NCBI RefSeq assembly: GCF_003270085.1 | Contig: NZ_QFDQ01000220.1 | Coordinates: 1 to 46,235 of the forward strand | DNA: 46,235 bases | Direction of reading: 5' to 3' | Source: Streptomyces triticisoli | GTDB lineage: Bacteria; Actinomycetota; Actinomycetes; Streptomycetales; Streptomycetaceae | Part shown: one piece after another, positions 25,949 through 33,745 of the stretch | How the letters are laid out: each line of letters opens with the position of its first letter | Position numbering within the stretch: position 1 is the first letter of the stretch | Made by a program: the position numbers and the translations under genes | Notes under the pieces: model-generated | Seen by the model: the letters and a program-made list of their open reading frames with translations, nothing else | Databases searched by the model: none | What the model was told of the DNA's origin: nothing

Positions 25949-26199
25949 GCAGCAGGGCACTTGAGTGGTTCAAGTCCAGCTACAGCGGCAGCGAAGGTGG
26001 CGCTTGCCTCGAAGCCGCCTACAACTGGCGCAAGTCCAGCTACAGCGGTGACGAAGGTGGTGCCTGCCTCGAAGTAGCCGCCCACCCCGCCGCCGTCCAC
26101 CTCCGTGACTCCAAGATCCCCGCCGGACCGCACGTCACGGTCGCGCCGGCGGCCTGGGCCGCGTTCCTGGGTCGCTACGCCGTCCGAGGGGCCCGGTGA
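25945..26199 (+). CDS. DUF397 protein with internally duplicated motif
   Basis: DUF397 proteins normally hold one W-x-KSSYSG-x-x-GG-x-C-x-E-V-A motif followed by a VxxRDSK motif. This 84-residue protein has the first motif twice: WFKSSYSGSEGGACLEAA near residue 8 and WRKSSYSGDEGGACLEVA near residue 28. A single HLRDSKIPAGP follows near residue 52. At DNA level the units are 60 bp apart and highly similar. It overlaps the XRE gene by four bases and probably acts with that regulator, as partner or antagonist. The function of the family is not established. Confidence 0.9.
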   Translation: MSSRALEWFKSSYSGSEGGACLEAAYNWRKSSYSGDEGGACLEVAAHPAAVHLRDSKIPAGPHVTVAPAAWAAFLGRYAVRGAR

Positions 26200-26251
26200 C
26201 CCTCGCCGGTGTGACGTCCGTCATTTGAGACGTGACGCGCGTTACTTACCG

Positions 26252-26280
26252 GTCACACGGGCCCGCGTGAGCGCTAGTGT
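26252..26280 (+). promoter_or_regulatory. possible promoter of the hydroxybutyryl-CoA dehydrogenase gene
   Basis: A -10-like TAGTGT (26275-26280) lies 17 bp after GTCACA (26252-26257), a poor -35. The leader would be about 60 nt. Evidence is only the hexamers and spacing. Confidence 0.3.
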
Positions 26281-26346
26281 CCGCCCTGGAGTCATTCGTC
26301 AACCGCGAGTAAGCGCTCGCGCGGTCGTTTCCCAGGGGAGTCGTCA

Positions 26347-27195
26347 GTGGCACGGAAGCTCGCCGTCATCGGGGCCGGTCTCATGGGGGCCGGCATCGCC
26401 CAGGTCTCCGCGCAGGCGGGCTGGGACGTCGTCCTGCGGGACGTCACCGACGAGGCGCTGAGGCGTGGCACCGACGGCATCAAAGCCTCGTACGACAAGT
26501 TCGTCGGCAAGGGCAGGATGGAGGCGCACGACGCCGACGCCGCCCTCGCCCGGATCACCGCCACCACCGACCTGGACGCGGCCGCCGACGCGGACGTAGT
26601 GGTCGAAGCCGTCTTCGAGAAGCTCGAGGTCAAGCACGAGATCTTCCGTACGCTCGACAAGCTCGTCCGCGAGGACACCGTGCTCGCTTCCAACACCTCC
26701 GCCATCCCGATCACCAAGATCGCGGCCGTGACGGAGCGTCCCGAGCGGGTCGTCGGCGTGCACTTCTTCTCGCCGGTGCCGATGATGCAGCTCGTCGAAC
26801 TGGTCCGCGGCTACAAGACGAGCGACCAGACGCTCGCCAGGGCCCGCGAGTTCGCCGAGTCGGTCGGCAAGACCTGCATCGTCGTCAACCGGGACGTGGC
26901 CGGTTTCGTGACCACCCGTCTGATCTCCGCCCTCGTGGTGGAGGCGACCAAGCTGTACGAGTCGGGTGTCGCCACCGCCGAGGACATCGACCTCGCCTGC
27001 AGGCTGGGCTTCGGGCACGCCATGGGCCCGCTCGCCACCGCCGACCTCACCGGCGTCGACATCCTGCTGCACGCCACCAGCAACATCTACACCGAGACCC
27101 AGGACGAGAAGTTCGCCCCGCCGGAGCTGATGCGCCGGATGGTTGACGCCGGTGACATCGGACGCAAGAGCGGGCAGGGCTTCTACAAGCACTGA
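26347..27195 (+). CDS. 3-hydroxybutyryl-CoA (3-hydroxyacyl-CoA) dehydrogenase
   Basis: The enzyme oxidises or forms (S)-3-hydroxybutyryl-CoA with NAD(P)(H), in butyryl-CoA/crotonyl-CoA metabolism. The 282-residue protein has the nucleotide-binding motif VIGAGLMGAGIAQVSAQAG at the N-terminus. The catalytic His lies in VGVHFFSPVPMM near residue 140, and the C-terminal domain has GFVTTRLISALVVEA near 188 and ADLTGVDILLH near 236. The length suits the short single-function family. GTG 26347 follows AGGGGAG (26334-26340). Its chemistry fits the acetyl-CoA acetyltransferase at 43893, which makes acetoacetyl-CoA. Confidence 0.93.
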   Translation: MARKLAVIGAGLMGAGIAQVSAQAGWDVVLRDVTDEALRRGTDGIKASYDKFVGKGRMEAHDADAALARITATTDLDAAADADVVVEAVFEKLEVKHEIFRTLDKLVREDTVLASNTSAIPITKIAAVTERPERVVGVHFFSPVPMMQLVELVRGYKTSDQTLARAREFAESVGKTCIVVNRDVAGFVTTRLISALVVEATKLYESGVATAEDIDLACRLGFGHAMGPLATADLTGVDILLHATSNIYTETQDEKFAPPELMRRMVDAGDIGRKSGQGFYKH

Positions 27196-27217
27196 CACCG
27201 CGCCGGGGTCACTGGGA

Positions 27218-27233
27218 TCACCCTTCAGGGTGA
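27218..27233. promoter_or_regulatory. 16-bp dyad between dehydrogenase and STAS genes
   Basis: TCACCCTTCAGGGTGA has two perfect 7-bp arms with a 2-bp centre. It lies 22 bp after the dehydrogenase stop and about 110 bp before the STAS gene. It could be a regulator binding site or a weak hairpin terminator. Confidence 0.4.
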
Positions 27234-27341
27234 ATTTGGTATCGGTTCGCTTACAGCCAGCAACCACACTGCCGCAGAAACAGTCAGAGGTTGCACAGCC
27301 ACTGTCAACGGAGTACGCCACCGCACTCACGGGGAGCACAT

Positions 27342-27665
27342 ATGTACATCAGGGGCGACCACGCCGAGCTGGTCGTCGGGGGCCGCCTCGACGTCCGCAG
27401 CGCGGCGGACGCCCGTACGGTCCTGCACTCGGCCGTCGACGGCGGCGCCGGAGACCTGGTGCTCGACCTGTCCGAGCTCGACTCCTGGGACGCCACCGGA
27501 CTCGGTGTGATCATGGGTGCCCACCGGCGGGCCGGCCGCTGCGGCCGGCGATTGGTGCTGCGCGGCGTACCGCCGCAGATGCAGCGCCTGCTGGTGGCCA
27601 CCCGGCTGCACCGCATCCTCGCCATCGAGGGCGGCATCGGCCTCGAGTCCCTGCCCCGCGTCTAG
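27342..27665 (+). CDS. STAS-domain (anti-sigma-factor-antagonist-like) protein
   Basis: The 107-residue product is one STAS domain. The region corresponding to the SpoIIAA/RsbV phosphorylation loop reads LDSWDATGLGVIMGAHRRAG (from residue 47). In SpoIIAA the loop is MDSSGLG and the Ser after Asp is phosphorylated. Here that position is Ala, with Thr next, so standard serine-kinase switching may not apply. ATG 27342 follows GGGGAG (27331-27336). No anti-sigma factor gene is adjacent; the nearest HATPase is at 24589. Confidence 0.88.
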   Translation: MYIRGDHAELVVGGRLDVRSAADARTVLHSAVDGGAGDLVLDLSELDSWDATGLGVIMGAHRRAGRCGRRLVLRGVPPQMQRLLVATRLHRILAIEGGIGLESLPRV

Positions 27666-27966
27666 ACCGCCGGACCCTGGACCGCTCCGGGCTTCCGTCC
27701 CGTACAGGTGTGAAGCGGGCCACGCGGGAGACCCGGACGCAGGTCGGCGAACCGTACGTCGCGCGCAATCCTCACGAGACTGTGATGTCTCGGACGGCCC
27801 GGTACCCCGGGGTGTCGTAGATACTGTGCGAAGGTTTAGGGTTCGGTCGCCCGCTGCCCAGAAACCCTCGAGCGGGACCGGACCAGAAGCGACAGCGCGG
27901 TGAGCGGCAAGGCCGGGAGGGGCCGGCCACGGTCGGCACACGACGCTTTTGGGGGGCTTGGAACCT
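27666..27966. other. intergenic region before the STAND-like gene
   Basis: About 300 bp with no gene. A -10-like TAGATACT lies at 27818-27825, but no -35 of quality is seen at the right distance. A short CCCC/GGGG palindrome (ACCCCGGGGT, 27804-27813) precedes it. I see no strong terminator after the STAS gene. Confidence 0.4.
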
Positions 27967-30522
27967 ATGGACCCGAACATCCGGGAACCCGAGGACATGG
28001 GCCATGACGGCGACGGCCACGCGCCGCGTCAGCGCCCGCCCAGGGAATCCCTCGCACCCGACTTCACGCCGCACGCGCCCGCACTGGCCCGCACGGTGCA
28101 GCTCGTCACGGGCGACTTCCTGCTCACCGTCAACCCCGTCGACGGCAGCGAGATCGAGGCCTGCCCGCCCGGAGAGCGCCCCGAGCGGCCGCGGAAGTAC
28201 GACGAGGCCGAGCGCGCCGAGATCGAAGCCGCGGCCGAGCCGCCCCTCCCGCCGGGCCAGGACCCCTCCACGCAGCCGCTCCTGGAGCGTCAGGACGAGC
28301 GCGAGCAGCTGGTACGGCTGCTCGCCCGCGGCCGCTCCGTACGCCTGACCGGGCCGGGCGGCTCCGGCCGCACCAGCCTGCTCGACCTCGTCGCCGACGA
28401 CTGCTCGGACCTCGCCCCCGACGGCGTCGTCCGCCTCACCGGCTTCCGCCGCAGCGCGAGCGACCTGCTGCGCGACCTCTTCCACGCCGTCCACAGCGCG
28501 CCCGGCCACCGGCCCGACGAGGACGAACTGCGCGCCTGCGTCCGCGAGATCGGCGCGGTCGTCGTCGTGGACGACATCGAGTTCGGCGGCAGCGCGCTGG
28601 ACGAGTTGCTGGAGGCCACCCCCGAGTGCGCCTTCCTGGTCGGCGCCACCCCGGACGTGCCCGCGCCGTCCGCCGAGTCCGACGTCGAGGAGGTCGTCCT
28701 CAGCGGGCTGGACCGGGCCGGCGGCGTGGAGCTCATCGAGCGCGGCGTCGGCCGGGTGCTCACCGAGGCGGAGTCCAACTGGGCCGGCGACCTCTGGTTC
28801 GAGTCCGAGGGCCTGCCCCTGCGCTTCGTCCAGGCCGGGGCCCTGCTGAGCCAGCACGACCGACTGCGGGCCAGTGCCGGCGCCGTCGACGAGTTCGGTG
28901 TCTTCGAGGACGCGCCGCCCGCGGACGCCCCCCTCGACGGGGGCGCCGGCGACGACGTACCCCTGCCGTCGCTGGGGGAGGCCGCCGCGCCCGCGCCGCT
29001 GCTCGCGTCCCGGCTGAGCGCGGCCGCGCGTGACACCCTGCGGTTCGCCGTCGCGCTCGGCGGCGAGGTGCCCCACCAGTCGCACCTGCCCGCGCTGGCC
29101 GGCGACACCCACGCCGACGCCGCGCTCGGCGAGCTGGCGCGCTGCGGCCTGGTCTCCCCGGTCGGCTCCCGCTACCGGCTCGCCGCCGGGGTGCTGACCC
29201 AGCTGGAGGCCGCCGGCTACGGCGAGGACGCCGCGGACCGGGCCCTCACCGCCGCCCAGCACTACGCCTGGTGGGCCGGGCACCCCTCGGTCACGCCCGA
29301 GAGGGTGTGCGCCGAGGCGGACGCCGTGCTCGCCGCGCTGGCGGTGCTGGTGCCGCAGACCACGCCGGTCGACGAGGTCGAGGGGAGCCCCGCCGTACAG
29401 CTCGCCCGCACGGCCTCGCCCGCGTTCGCCGCGGGGCTCGACTGGAACGCCTGGGAGCGGGCGCTGCGGTTCGGTGCCGAGGCCTCCCGGCTCGCCGGAG
29501 ACGTAGGGGAACAGGCCTACTTCCACCACGAGTTGGGCATCCTCGCGCTCTGCGGCGGCCGGCTGGACCGGGCCCGCGCCGAACTGGAGACCGCCATCGG
29601 GCTGCGCGGCGCGCTCTCCGACAAGCGCGGCACCGTCGCCGGGCGCCGCGCCCTCGCCCTGGTCGCCGACCGCTCCGGTACGGCACCGGGCGACGCGTTC
29701 GTGGCGGGCCCCGGGGCGATGGCGGGGGAGGAGACGCCGGGCGCCCGCACCGAGAAGCCGGCGTCCGCGCCGGGCGGAGCCCCCGCGCCCTTCCCGGCAC
29801 TCCAGCCGTCCAGCGGCACCCCCACCACGGTCCTGGGCCCGGGCACCCCGGCCAAGCACCGCGCCGGCATCAGGGGCCTGGCCCGGCGCAACCTCGTGGC
29901 GGCCGGTGCGGGCGCGCTGCTCGCCGCCGTCCTCGGCACGGTGGTGACGCTCGGCGCCACCTCCCACAACGACGCCAACACCCCCTCCGACAAGGTCGGC
30001 GTCAACCCGTCCGCCGGCCAGGACACGGACGACGGCACCCTGGAGGCCGACACCCCGGACCAGGACGACAGCAACATCGGCGACACCGGCACAGCCACCA
30101 GCCGCCCGACCAGCCCGGGCCCGGACGGCACCTACGGCACCCCGGACGACCCGACCCCGCCGTCCGGTGCGGGGCAGCCCTCGACCGGCCCGGGCGCTTC
30201 GAAGGGGACGGGCGGCGGTACGTCGCCGAAGCCGTCCTCGTCCAGGTCGACGCCGGCTTCTCCCCGGCCGCCCACCACGAAGCCCTCTTCGTCGACGAGC
30301 GCGCCGACGGACGACTCGTCGTCGCCCGGCACACCGACGGACGAACCGTCGTCGCCCGACACGCCGACCGACACCACGTCACCGAGCACATCGGACGCGG
30401 CCGGCGCTCCGACTTCCACCACTCCGACCACGGCCGAGGCCCCGGCCGCCTCCAGCAGCTCCGCGAGCGCCCCGGAGAGCGAGGCCGCAAGCTCCCCGGC
30501 CGGGCCGGACGGCGTGATCTGA
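27967..30522 (+). CDS. membrane-anchored P-loop (STAND-like) ATP/GTP-binding protein with Ser/Thr/Pro-rich tail
   Basis: I recognise this as a Streptomyces conserved protein usually annotated only as ATP/GTP-binding. The 851-residue product has a hydrophilic N-terminus (about 1-100), then a P-loop NTPase with Walker A TGPGGSGRTSLLDL near residue 128 and Walker B AVVVVDDIEF near 197. A helical STAND-type arm and a winged-helix/TPR-like region (about 250-600) follow. A Gly/Pro linker leads to one membrane helix (about 641-665) and a roughly 185-residue tail almost entirely of Ser, Thr, Pro, Asp and Ala, presumably outside the cell. There is no signal peptide, so the NTPase would face the cytosol. 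Function is unknown; signalling across the membrane is inference. ATG 27967 was chosen; TTG 27949 is an alternative. Confidence 0.8.
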   Translation: MDPNIREPEDMGHDGDGHAPRQRPPRESLAPDFTPHAPALARTVQLVTGDFLLTVNPVDGSEIEACPPGERPERPRKYDEAERAEIEAAAEPPLPPGQDPSTQPLLERQDEREQLVRLLARGRSVRLTGPGGSGRTSLLDLVADDCSDLAPDGVVRLTGFRRSASDLLRDLFHAVHSAPGHRPDEDELRACVREIGAVVVVDDIEFGGSALDELLEATPECAFLVGATPDVPAPSAESDVEEVVLSGLDRAGGVELIERGVGRVLTEAESNWAGDLWFESEGLPLRFVQAGALLSQHDRLRASAGAVDEFGVFEDAPPADAPLDGGAGDDVPLPSLGEAAAPAPLLASRLSAAARDTLRFAVALGGEVPHQSHLPALAGDTHADAALGELARCGLVSPVGSRYRLAAGVLTQLEAAGYGEDAADRALTAAQHYAWWAGHPSVTPERVCAEADAVLAALAVLVPQTTPVDEVEGSPAVQLARTASPAFAAGLDWNAWERALRFGAEASRLAGDVGEQAYFHHELGILALCGGRLDRARAELETAIGLRGALSDKRGTVAGRRALALVADRSGTAPGDAFVAGPGAMAGEETPGARTEKPASAPGGAPAPFPALQPSSGTPTTVLGPGTPAKHRAGIRGLARRNLVAAGAGALLAAVLGTVVTLGATSHNDANTPSDKVGVNPSAGQDTDDGTLEADTPDQDDSNIGDTGTATSRPTSPGPDGTYGTPDDPTPPSGAGQPSTGPGASKGTGGGTSPKPSSSRSTPASPRPPTTKPSSSTSAPTDDSSSPGTPTDEPSSPDTPTDTTSPSTSDAAGAPTSTTPTTAEAPAASSSSASAPESEAASSPAGPDGVI

Positions 30523-30540
30523 GCCGGATCGGCAACAGCC

Positions 30541-30570
30541 GGGGGCCGGGTCCGTGCGGACCCGGCCCCC
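30541..30570. terminator. bidirectional terminator between STAND-like gene and nucS
   Basis: GGGGGCCGGGTCC (30541-30553) and GGACCCGGCCCCC (30558-30570) form a perfect 13-bp stem with loop GTGC between convergent genes. Confidence 0.85.
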
Positions 30571-30581
30571 GTGCGTTTCCC

Positions 30582-30611
30582 GTTCAGAACAGCCGCGTTC
30601 AGAACAGCCGC
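30582..30611. repeat. 15-bp tandem duplication at the nucS 3' end
   Basis: GTTCAGAACAGCCGC occurs twice in tandem (30582-30596 and 30597-30611). On the minus strand the upstream copy encodes the last residues LRLF and stop of NucS, so the coding tail has been duplicated just past its stop codon. Confidence 0.8.
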
Positions 30612-31270
30612 AGCTTGTCGTCCTCGACGCCGCGGAGCGCGTCGTAGTCCAGGACCTGGCAGTCGATGCCGCGGTCGGTGGCGAGGACCCGGGCCTGGGG
30701 CTTGATCTCCTGGGCGGCGAAGACGCCGCGGACCGGGGCGAGGTGGGGGTCGCGGTTCAGCAGCTCCAGGTAGCGGGTGAGCTGTTCCACACCGTCGATC
30801 TCGCCGCGCCGCTTGATCTCGACCGCGACCGTCCGCCCGTCGGCGTCCCGGCACAGGATGTCGACCGGGCCGATGGCCGTCATGTACTCACGGCGGATCA
30901 GCGTGTAGCCCTCGCCGAGCGTCTCGATGCGGTCGGCGAGCAGTTCCTGGAGGTGCGCTTCCACGCCGTCCTTGATCAGCCCCGGATCCACGCCGAGTTC
31001 GTGCGAGGAGTCGTGGAGGATCTCCTCCATCGTGATGATGAGCTTCTCGCCCGCCTTGTTGACGACCGTCCAGACGCCCGCCTCCTCGCCCGTGCCCTCC
31101 TTCAGCGTGCACGGCGGCGACATCCAGTTCAGCGGCTTGTAGGCGCGGTCGTCCGCGTGGATCGAGACGCTGCCGTCCGCCTTGACCAGGATCAGACGGG
31201 GCGCTGACGGCAGATGGGCGGTGAGCCGGCCCACGTAGTCGACGGAGCATCGGGCAATGACGAGGCGCAT
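30599..31270 (-). CDS. nucS: mismatch-specific endonuclease NucS (EndoMS)
   Basis: NucS cuts both strands at mismatches and gives non-canonical mismatch repair in actinobacteria that lack MutS/MutL. The 223-residue protein has the N-terminal DNA-binding/dimer domain. The C-terminal RecB-like nuclease core is GPVDILCRDADGRTVAVEIK near residue 150, with the catalytic Asp and ExK residues, followed by RRGEIDGVEQLTRYLE. The extreme C-terminus KLRLF resembles the beta-clamp-binding tail reported for this family. ATG 31270 is used; an upstream in-frame start adds 8 residues. The ribosome binding site is weak. Confidence 0.93.
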   Translation of the reverse strand: MRLVIARCSVDYVGRLTAHLPSAPRLILVKADGSVSIHADDRAYKPLNWMSPPCTLKEGTGEEAGVWTVVNKAGEKLIITMEEILHDSSHELGVDPGLIKDGVEAHLQELLADRIETLGEGYTLIRREYMTAIGPVDILCRDADGRTVAVEIKRRGEIDGVEQLTRYLELLNRDPHLAPVRGVFAAQEIKPQARVLATDRGIDCQVLDYDALRGVEDDKLRLF

Positions 31271-31582
31271 GGTCGGCAACGCTACTCGACGCACGGCGGT
31301 GCGCGCGATTCGCCCGGGAGAGGGCCCGGGAGAGGTCTGCCCGCCGCCCGCCCCGCTCCCCGCGGACCGTCCCTTTTCTACCTTGATAACCCGTGTTCAT
31401 TCATGGCCGATTGTGTGCCCAACCCGACCGGCCTGTACGTGCATTCTCCTGGTGAGCCTTCATTCTTGTGCATACCGTAGTCAACGGGAGGTCGTGATCT
31501 GTGTACTCACCGTGTTCGGTATCGCGAACCCCCTTACCTGTCCGGCAACCCCCGCTGTTCCGGGGGTGCGAGAGGAGAACCC
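31271..31582. other. divergent intergenic region between nucS and the SCO5389-family gene
   Basis: No gene is seen. The region is AT-richer than usual (31376-31480). For the plus-strand gene, TACCGT (31473-31478) lies 17 bp after TGGTGA (31450-31455). For nucS, TAGAAA on the minus strand (31375-31380) lies about 18 bp from ATGAAT. Both promoter readings are weak. Confidence 0.35.
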
Positions 31583-31975
31583 ATGTCGCTCGACGTCTCA
31601 CCGGCCCTACTCGAACAGGCCGAGCGAGGCGAGGTCGACGAAGCTGCCTTCGTCGACTGCGTCCGGACCTCCCTGCCCTACGCATGGGAGATGATCAGCT
31701 CCCTGGTGGCCCAGCTGAAGGTGGACGGCGGCCAGTTCGCCGACAACCAGACGCCCCCGCCGGACGAGCAGGCACGGGGTCAGCTGCTGCGTGCGCTCGC
31801 GAGTGACGCCATACGCGGTGCGCTGCAGCGTCACTTCGGTGTGCGGCTGGCCTTCCAGAACTGCCACCGGGTGGCGGTGTTCCCGCTGGACGCCTCGGTC
31901 GACGAGACGCTCGCCCGGTTCACCTCGGTGCGCAACCAACTGCTCAACCAGTCTCCGGAGCTGCGGGACTGCTGA
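31583..31975 (+). CDS. SCO5389-family protein of unknown function
   Basis: The 130-residue acidic cytoplasmic protein has no catalytic motif I can name. It has an alpha-helical N-terminal half (SLDVSPALLEQAERGEVDEA, FVDCVRTSLPYAWEMISSL). A conserved-looking segment, ALQRHFGVRLAFQNCHRVAVF, follows near residue 80. I recall closely similar proteins in nearly all Streptomyces, named after S. coelicolor SCO5389. ATG 31583 follows GAGAGGAG (31571-31578). It is divergent from nucS and closed by a terminator, so it is a single-gene unit. Confidence 0.8.
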   Translation: MSLDVSPALLEQAERGEVDEAAFVDCVRTSLPYAWEMISSLVAQLKVDGGQFADNQTPPPDEQARGQLLRALASDAIRGALQRHFGVRLAFQNCHRVAVFPLDASVDETLARFTSVRNQLLNQSPELRDC

Positions 31976-31990
31976 GGCCGTGAGTCGCTT

Positions 31991-32039
31991 GCTTGCCGCT
32001 CCGCCCGTGGGAGGTGCATGGAGTACAGGGGCGGCAAGC
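31991..32039. terminator. terminator between convergent SCO5389-family and LLM genes
   Basis: GCTTGCCGCTCC (31991-32002) pairs with GGGGCGGCAAGC (32028-32039), 12 bp with one wobble. An inner CTCC/GGAG can form an alternative stem. It serves both strands. Confidence 0.7.
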
Positions 32040-32059
32040 CACCCGCGAGGCGCTCCCGC

Positions 32060-33100
32060 TCAACGGAGGTGGGGCAGTACCTCGGTGCCCAACCGTCGTA
32101 CGTTCTCCTCCGTCGCCGCCAGGTCGCCCGAGCCCTCCACGAGCAGGGCGAAGCGGGAGACGCCGGTCCGCTCGGAGGTCGCAGCGAGCCGGTCGGCACA
32201 CAGCCGGGGGGTGCCCACCGGGTGCAGACCGCAGAGCAGTTCGGTGTACTCCAGCGGATCGCGCATCCGGCGGGTCCGGCCGTCCACGGTGACATGGGCG
32301 TCCAGGCCCTGTTTCAGCCATCCCGGCATCGCCTTCAGCAGCGCCTCCACCGCGTCCGTGCGCCGGTCCGCGATCTGGCAGACGCCCGCCGAGACATGGG
32401 CGGCGCCCCGGACCTCCTCGCCCGGCCGGCCCGCCGCCCGCGCGCACCGCTGCCACAGGGCGACCATCTCGGCCTTCTCCTCGTCCCCGACGTGCATGCC
32501 CAGCAGCATCGGCAGCCCGCGCTCGGCGGCCAGGCGGACGCTCGCCGGGGAGGTGCAGGCGACGACGACCTCGGGGCCCTCCGCCTCCGCCGGCGTCTCC
32601 GTCAGCGCCTCCGACGGGCGCGGTACGACGGGGACCTCACGGAAGGTGAATCGTTCCCCCGAGGCCGACACCGAGGGCTCGCGCAGCCAGCGCAGCAGCA
32701 GGTCCAGCGACTCCGGGAATCCCTTCTCGTACGCCTCCAGCCCCGTGCCGAACACCTCCAGGTCCACCCAGGGGCCGCCGCGCCCCAACCCCAGCGAGAA
32801 CCGCCCGCCGCTCGTCACGTGCAGCAGCGCGGCCTGCTCGCCGAGCGCGACCGGGTGGGCGGTGGGCAGCACGCTGACCGCCGTACCCACCCGCAGGCGG
32901 CGGGTGCGGCCGAGCAGCAGCGCGGCCAGGGTGATCGCCGACGGGCAGGTCCCGTACGGCACGAAGTGGTGCTCGGCCAGCCAGACCGCGTCCAGTCCGG
33001 CCTCCTCGGCGACCTCGGCGGAGCGGACCGCCCGGTGCAGCGCCTCCCCCTGGCCCTGCCCAGGGAACTGGGCCGCCAGCACGAAAGTTCCTACGCGCAT
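32060..33100 (-). CDS. LLM-class (luciferase-like) flavin-dependent oxidoreductase
   Basis: The 346-residue product is a bacterial-luciferase-like TIM-barrel monooxygenase, using reduced FMN or F420. Family features are the N-terminal RVGTFVLAAQFPG, the AEEAGLDAVWLAEHHF motif near residue 29, RLRVGTAVSVLP near 68 and the SLGLGRGGPW loop near 102. The substrate cannot be deduced. ATG 33100 follows AGGAAAG on the minus strand; an in-frame start 25 codons earlier lacks support. It stands alone between convergent and divergent neighbours. The 250-bp upstream gap holds a possible -10 TAGTCT (33305-33310) for the next plus-strand gene. Confidence 0.88.
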   Translation of the reverse strand: MRVGTFVLAAQFPGQGQGEALHRAVRSAEVAEEAGLDAVWLAEHHFVPYGTCPSAITLAALLLGRTRRLRVGTAVSVLPTAHPVALGEQAALLHVTSGGRFSLGLGRGGPWVDLEVFGTGLEAYEKGFPESLDLLLRWLREPSVSASGERFTFREVPVVPRPSEALTETPAEAEGPEVVVACTSPASVRLAAERGLPMLLGMHVGDEEKAEMVALWQRCARAAGRPGEEVRGAAHVSAGVCQIADRRTDAVEALLKAMPGWLKQGLDAHVTVDGRTRRMRDPLEYTELLCGLHPVGTPRLCADRLAATSERTGVSRFALLVEGSGDLAATEENVRRLGTEVLPHLR

Positions 33101-33351
33101 TGCTCTTTCCTGCTTCCTCGGCTCCGACACGGAGCTCCCCACCGGGCATAACCGTGCGACACGTGCCGAAGTCACGGTCTGGCGGAGAGATTTGCGGATT
33201 GTCTGCGGATTGTCCGCGGGAGGGGGTGCGGGCGGTGCAAGGAGTGGCGCGGGAAGGGGACTTGTGGGGGTCGGTTCCGTACGTCTGCCCGTGGCGGTGG
33301 CGCGTAGTCTGGAGGAGGCTCATTTTTCCGTACAGTTCCGTGAGGTGTTCC

Positions 33352-33693
33352 GTGTCCCCGCGTCGCAACCGACCCAAGGGTGGAAGAGGCGCTGCCTCGT
33401 CCGGACGGAGCGCCGAGGACGATTCCACGGGCCGCTACGGCGGTTGGCAGTCCACCGAGAGCTGGCAGGGCGATGACTGGAGCGTGCGCCAGGTCGCGGG
33501 CGCGAGCGCCCAGGGCAAGACGTACCGCTGCCCGGGCTGCGACCAGATGATCGCCTCCGGCGTCCCGCACGTGGTGGCCTGGCCGCAGCACGCGGGCGTG
33601 GACGACCGCCGGCACTGGCACAAGGCGTGCTGGAACGCGAAGGACCGCCGCACCACGCGGGTGCAGCGGTCCCGTAACGCGCCGCGGTTCTAG
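33352..33693 (+). CDS. small conserved Streptomyces protein with possible Cys/His metal site
   Basis: The 113-residue basic protein starts with an Arg/Gly/Ser-rich segment (about residues 1-30) and then a Trp-rich stretch (GGWQSTESWQGDDWSV). It has CPGCDQMI near residue 60 and HWHKACW near residue 92. The C-x-x-C, His and Cys pattern suggests one zinc site. Such proteins are often annotated as ATP/GTP-binding, but I see no P-loop. The start is GTG 33352 with GAGG upstream; the frame remains open further upstream without another good start. The function is unknown. Confidence 0.75.
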   Translation: MSPRRNRPKGGRGAASSGRSAEDDSTGRYGGWQSTESWQGDDWSVRQVAGASAQGKTYRCPGCDQMIASGVPHVVAWPQHAGVDDRRHWHKACWNAKDRRTTRVQRSRNAPRF

Positions 33694-33741
33694 GCCCTGG
33701 GACGGCTCTGCCCGGCCCTGGACGGACCTGTCCGGCCCTGG
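33693..33741. repeat. short tandem repeat between convergent genes
   Basis: GGCCCTGG recurs at 33693, 33714 and 33734 within two and a half imperfect copies of a 20-21 bp unit rich in GGACGG and CTGYCC. It fills the 52-bp gap between the small Cys/His gene and the first ABC permease. Confidence 0.6.
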
Positions 33742-33745
33742 GCGG

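Noticed and set aside
27949..27966. TTG 27949 as the start of the STAND-like gene
   Set aside because: ATG 27967 is a stronger codon and the extra residues MGGLEP are not supported, though a GGGGGG run makes the choice uncertain.
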